A stretch of 14,316 nt of DNA from Marvinbryantia sp. (GTDB lineage: Bacteria; Bacillota; Clostridia; Lachnospirales; Lachnospiraceae), in contig JAEDFS010000047.1 in the NCBI GenBank assembly GCA_016297895.1, positions 1 through 14,316 of the forward strand. Direction: 5' to 3'. Each line of letters opens with the position of its first letter. Position 1 is the first letter of the stretch. The notes under the pieces are model-generated. The model was not told where the DNA came from, made no database searches, and saw only the letters and a list, made by a program, of their open reading frames with translations. The position numbers and the translations under genes are program-made. Positions 13,898 through 14,316 of the stretch are shown here, in pieces.

Positions 13898-14316
13898 ATG
13901 AGCAATTATCAAAACCCCATCGTGCCGGGATTCTATCCGGATCCCTCCATCTGCAGGGTGGGAGAAGAGTATTATATGGTTCATTCCAGCTTTGCCTATT
14001 TTCCGGGCATTCCTGTTTTTGGAAGCAGGAACCTTTCGGACTGGACGCAGATCGGTCATGTACTGGAAAGAAATTCTCAGATCCCTCTGAGTGGCTGCGG
14101 CCATTCAGAGGGTATTTATGCGCCCACCATCCGATACCATGAAGGAAAATATTATGTGATCACGACAAATGTATCCGGCGGAGGGAATTTTCTTGTGACG
14201 GCAGATCATCCGTCGGGACCCTGGTCGGAACCATACTATCTGGGAGACGGGGCAAAAGGAATTGATCCCAGCCTGTTTTTTGATGAGGACGGAAGCTGCT
14301 ATTATATCGGGCAGAG
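13898..14316 (+). CDS. Glycoside hydrolase family 43 enzyme, N-terminal part (3' end outside window)
   Basis: The frame runs open from ATG 13898 to the window end (139 complete codons). The start follows AGGAG at 13885-13889, directly behind the stop of the deacetylase gene. The N-terminus NPIVPGFYPDPSICRVGEEY is the first blade of the GH43 five-bladed propeller, with D15 as the expected catalytic base. HSSFAYFPGIPVFGSRNLSDW and IYAPTIRYHEGKYYV follow, and GIDPSLFFDEDG carries the pKa-modulating aspartate (D123). The catalytic acid Glu would lie beyond the window. No signal peptide is seen, so it acts in the cytoplasm. The pattern is that of GH43 beta-xylosidases and alpha-L-arabinofuranosidases; the exact activity cannot be fixed from this part. 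Confidence 0.93.
   Translation, partial: MSNYQNPIVPGFYPDPSICRVGEEYYMVHSSFAYFPGIPVFGSRNLSDWTQIGHVLERNSQIPLSGCGHSEGIYAPTIRYHEGKYYVITTNVSGGGNFLVTADHPSGPWSEPYYLGDGAKGIDPSLFFDEDGSCYYIGQ

Overview
The window looks like the chromosome of a gut-type Clostridia, most likely a Lachnospiraceae member. This rests on moderate GC with AT-rich intergenic DNA, strong AGGAGG-type ribosome binding sites, and gene families typical of that group. The genus cannot be fixed from sequence alone.

Region 1 (1-1640) is the edge of a peptide-export (RiPP/bacteriocin-like) locus. It holds the C-terminal end of an NHLP-type ABC exporter ATPase, then an unrecognised protein with a gluzincin-like zinc-protease signature (HELAH plus ExxxD). 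Convergent to both, overlapping by 3 bp, is a small gene encoding a peptide with a double-glycine leader (LPDEALDAAAGG) and a 29-residue Cys-free, Ser/Thr-rich core. It has its own RBS and a good promoter. Exporter, protease and precursor together suggest a secreted-peptide system; any modification enzymes would lie left of the window.

Region 2 (1641-3610) begins with an intergenic stretch containing a highly structured, roughly 156-bp imperfect palindrome. Next come an ECF sigma factor with no adjacent anti-sigma gene and an AI-2E family (UPF0118) membrane protein, closed by a strong intrinsic terminator.

Region 3 (3611-6611) is one large cyclic-di-GMP enzyme: membrane-anchored sensor, active-looking GGDEF with an I-site, degenerate GGDEF, and EAL with its catalytic residues. 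Its terminator hairpin overlaps the stop codon.

Region 4 (6618-14316) is a carbohydrate-utilisation locus, probably for (arabino)xylan oligosaccharides. A divergent AraC-type regulator is separated by a 324-bp AT-rich regulatory region from an operon encoding a solute-binding protein, two CUT1-type permeases, a cytoplasmic GH3 beta-xylosidase/glucosidase-like enzyme, a cytoplasmic NodB-like deacetylase and a GH43 enzyme cut by the window end. The simplest model is uptake of (acetylated) xylo-oligosaccharides followed by intracellular deacetylation and hydrolysis. The transport ATPase is not in the window and is presumably a shared MsmK/MsiK-type protein. A 21-bp-spaced direct repeat beside the operon promoter is a candidate AraC operator.
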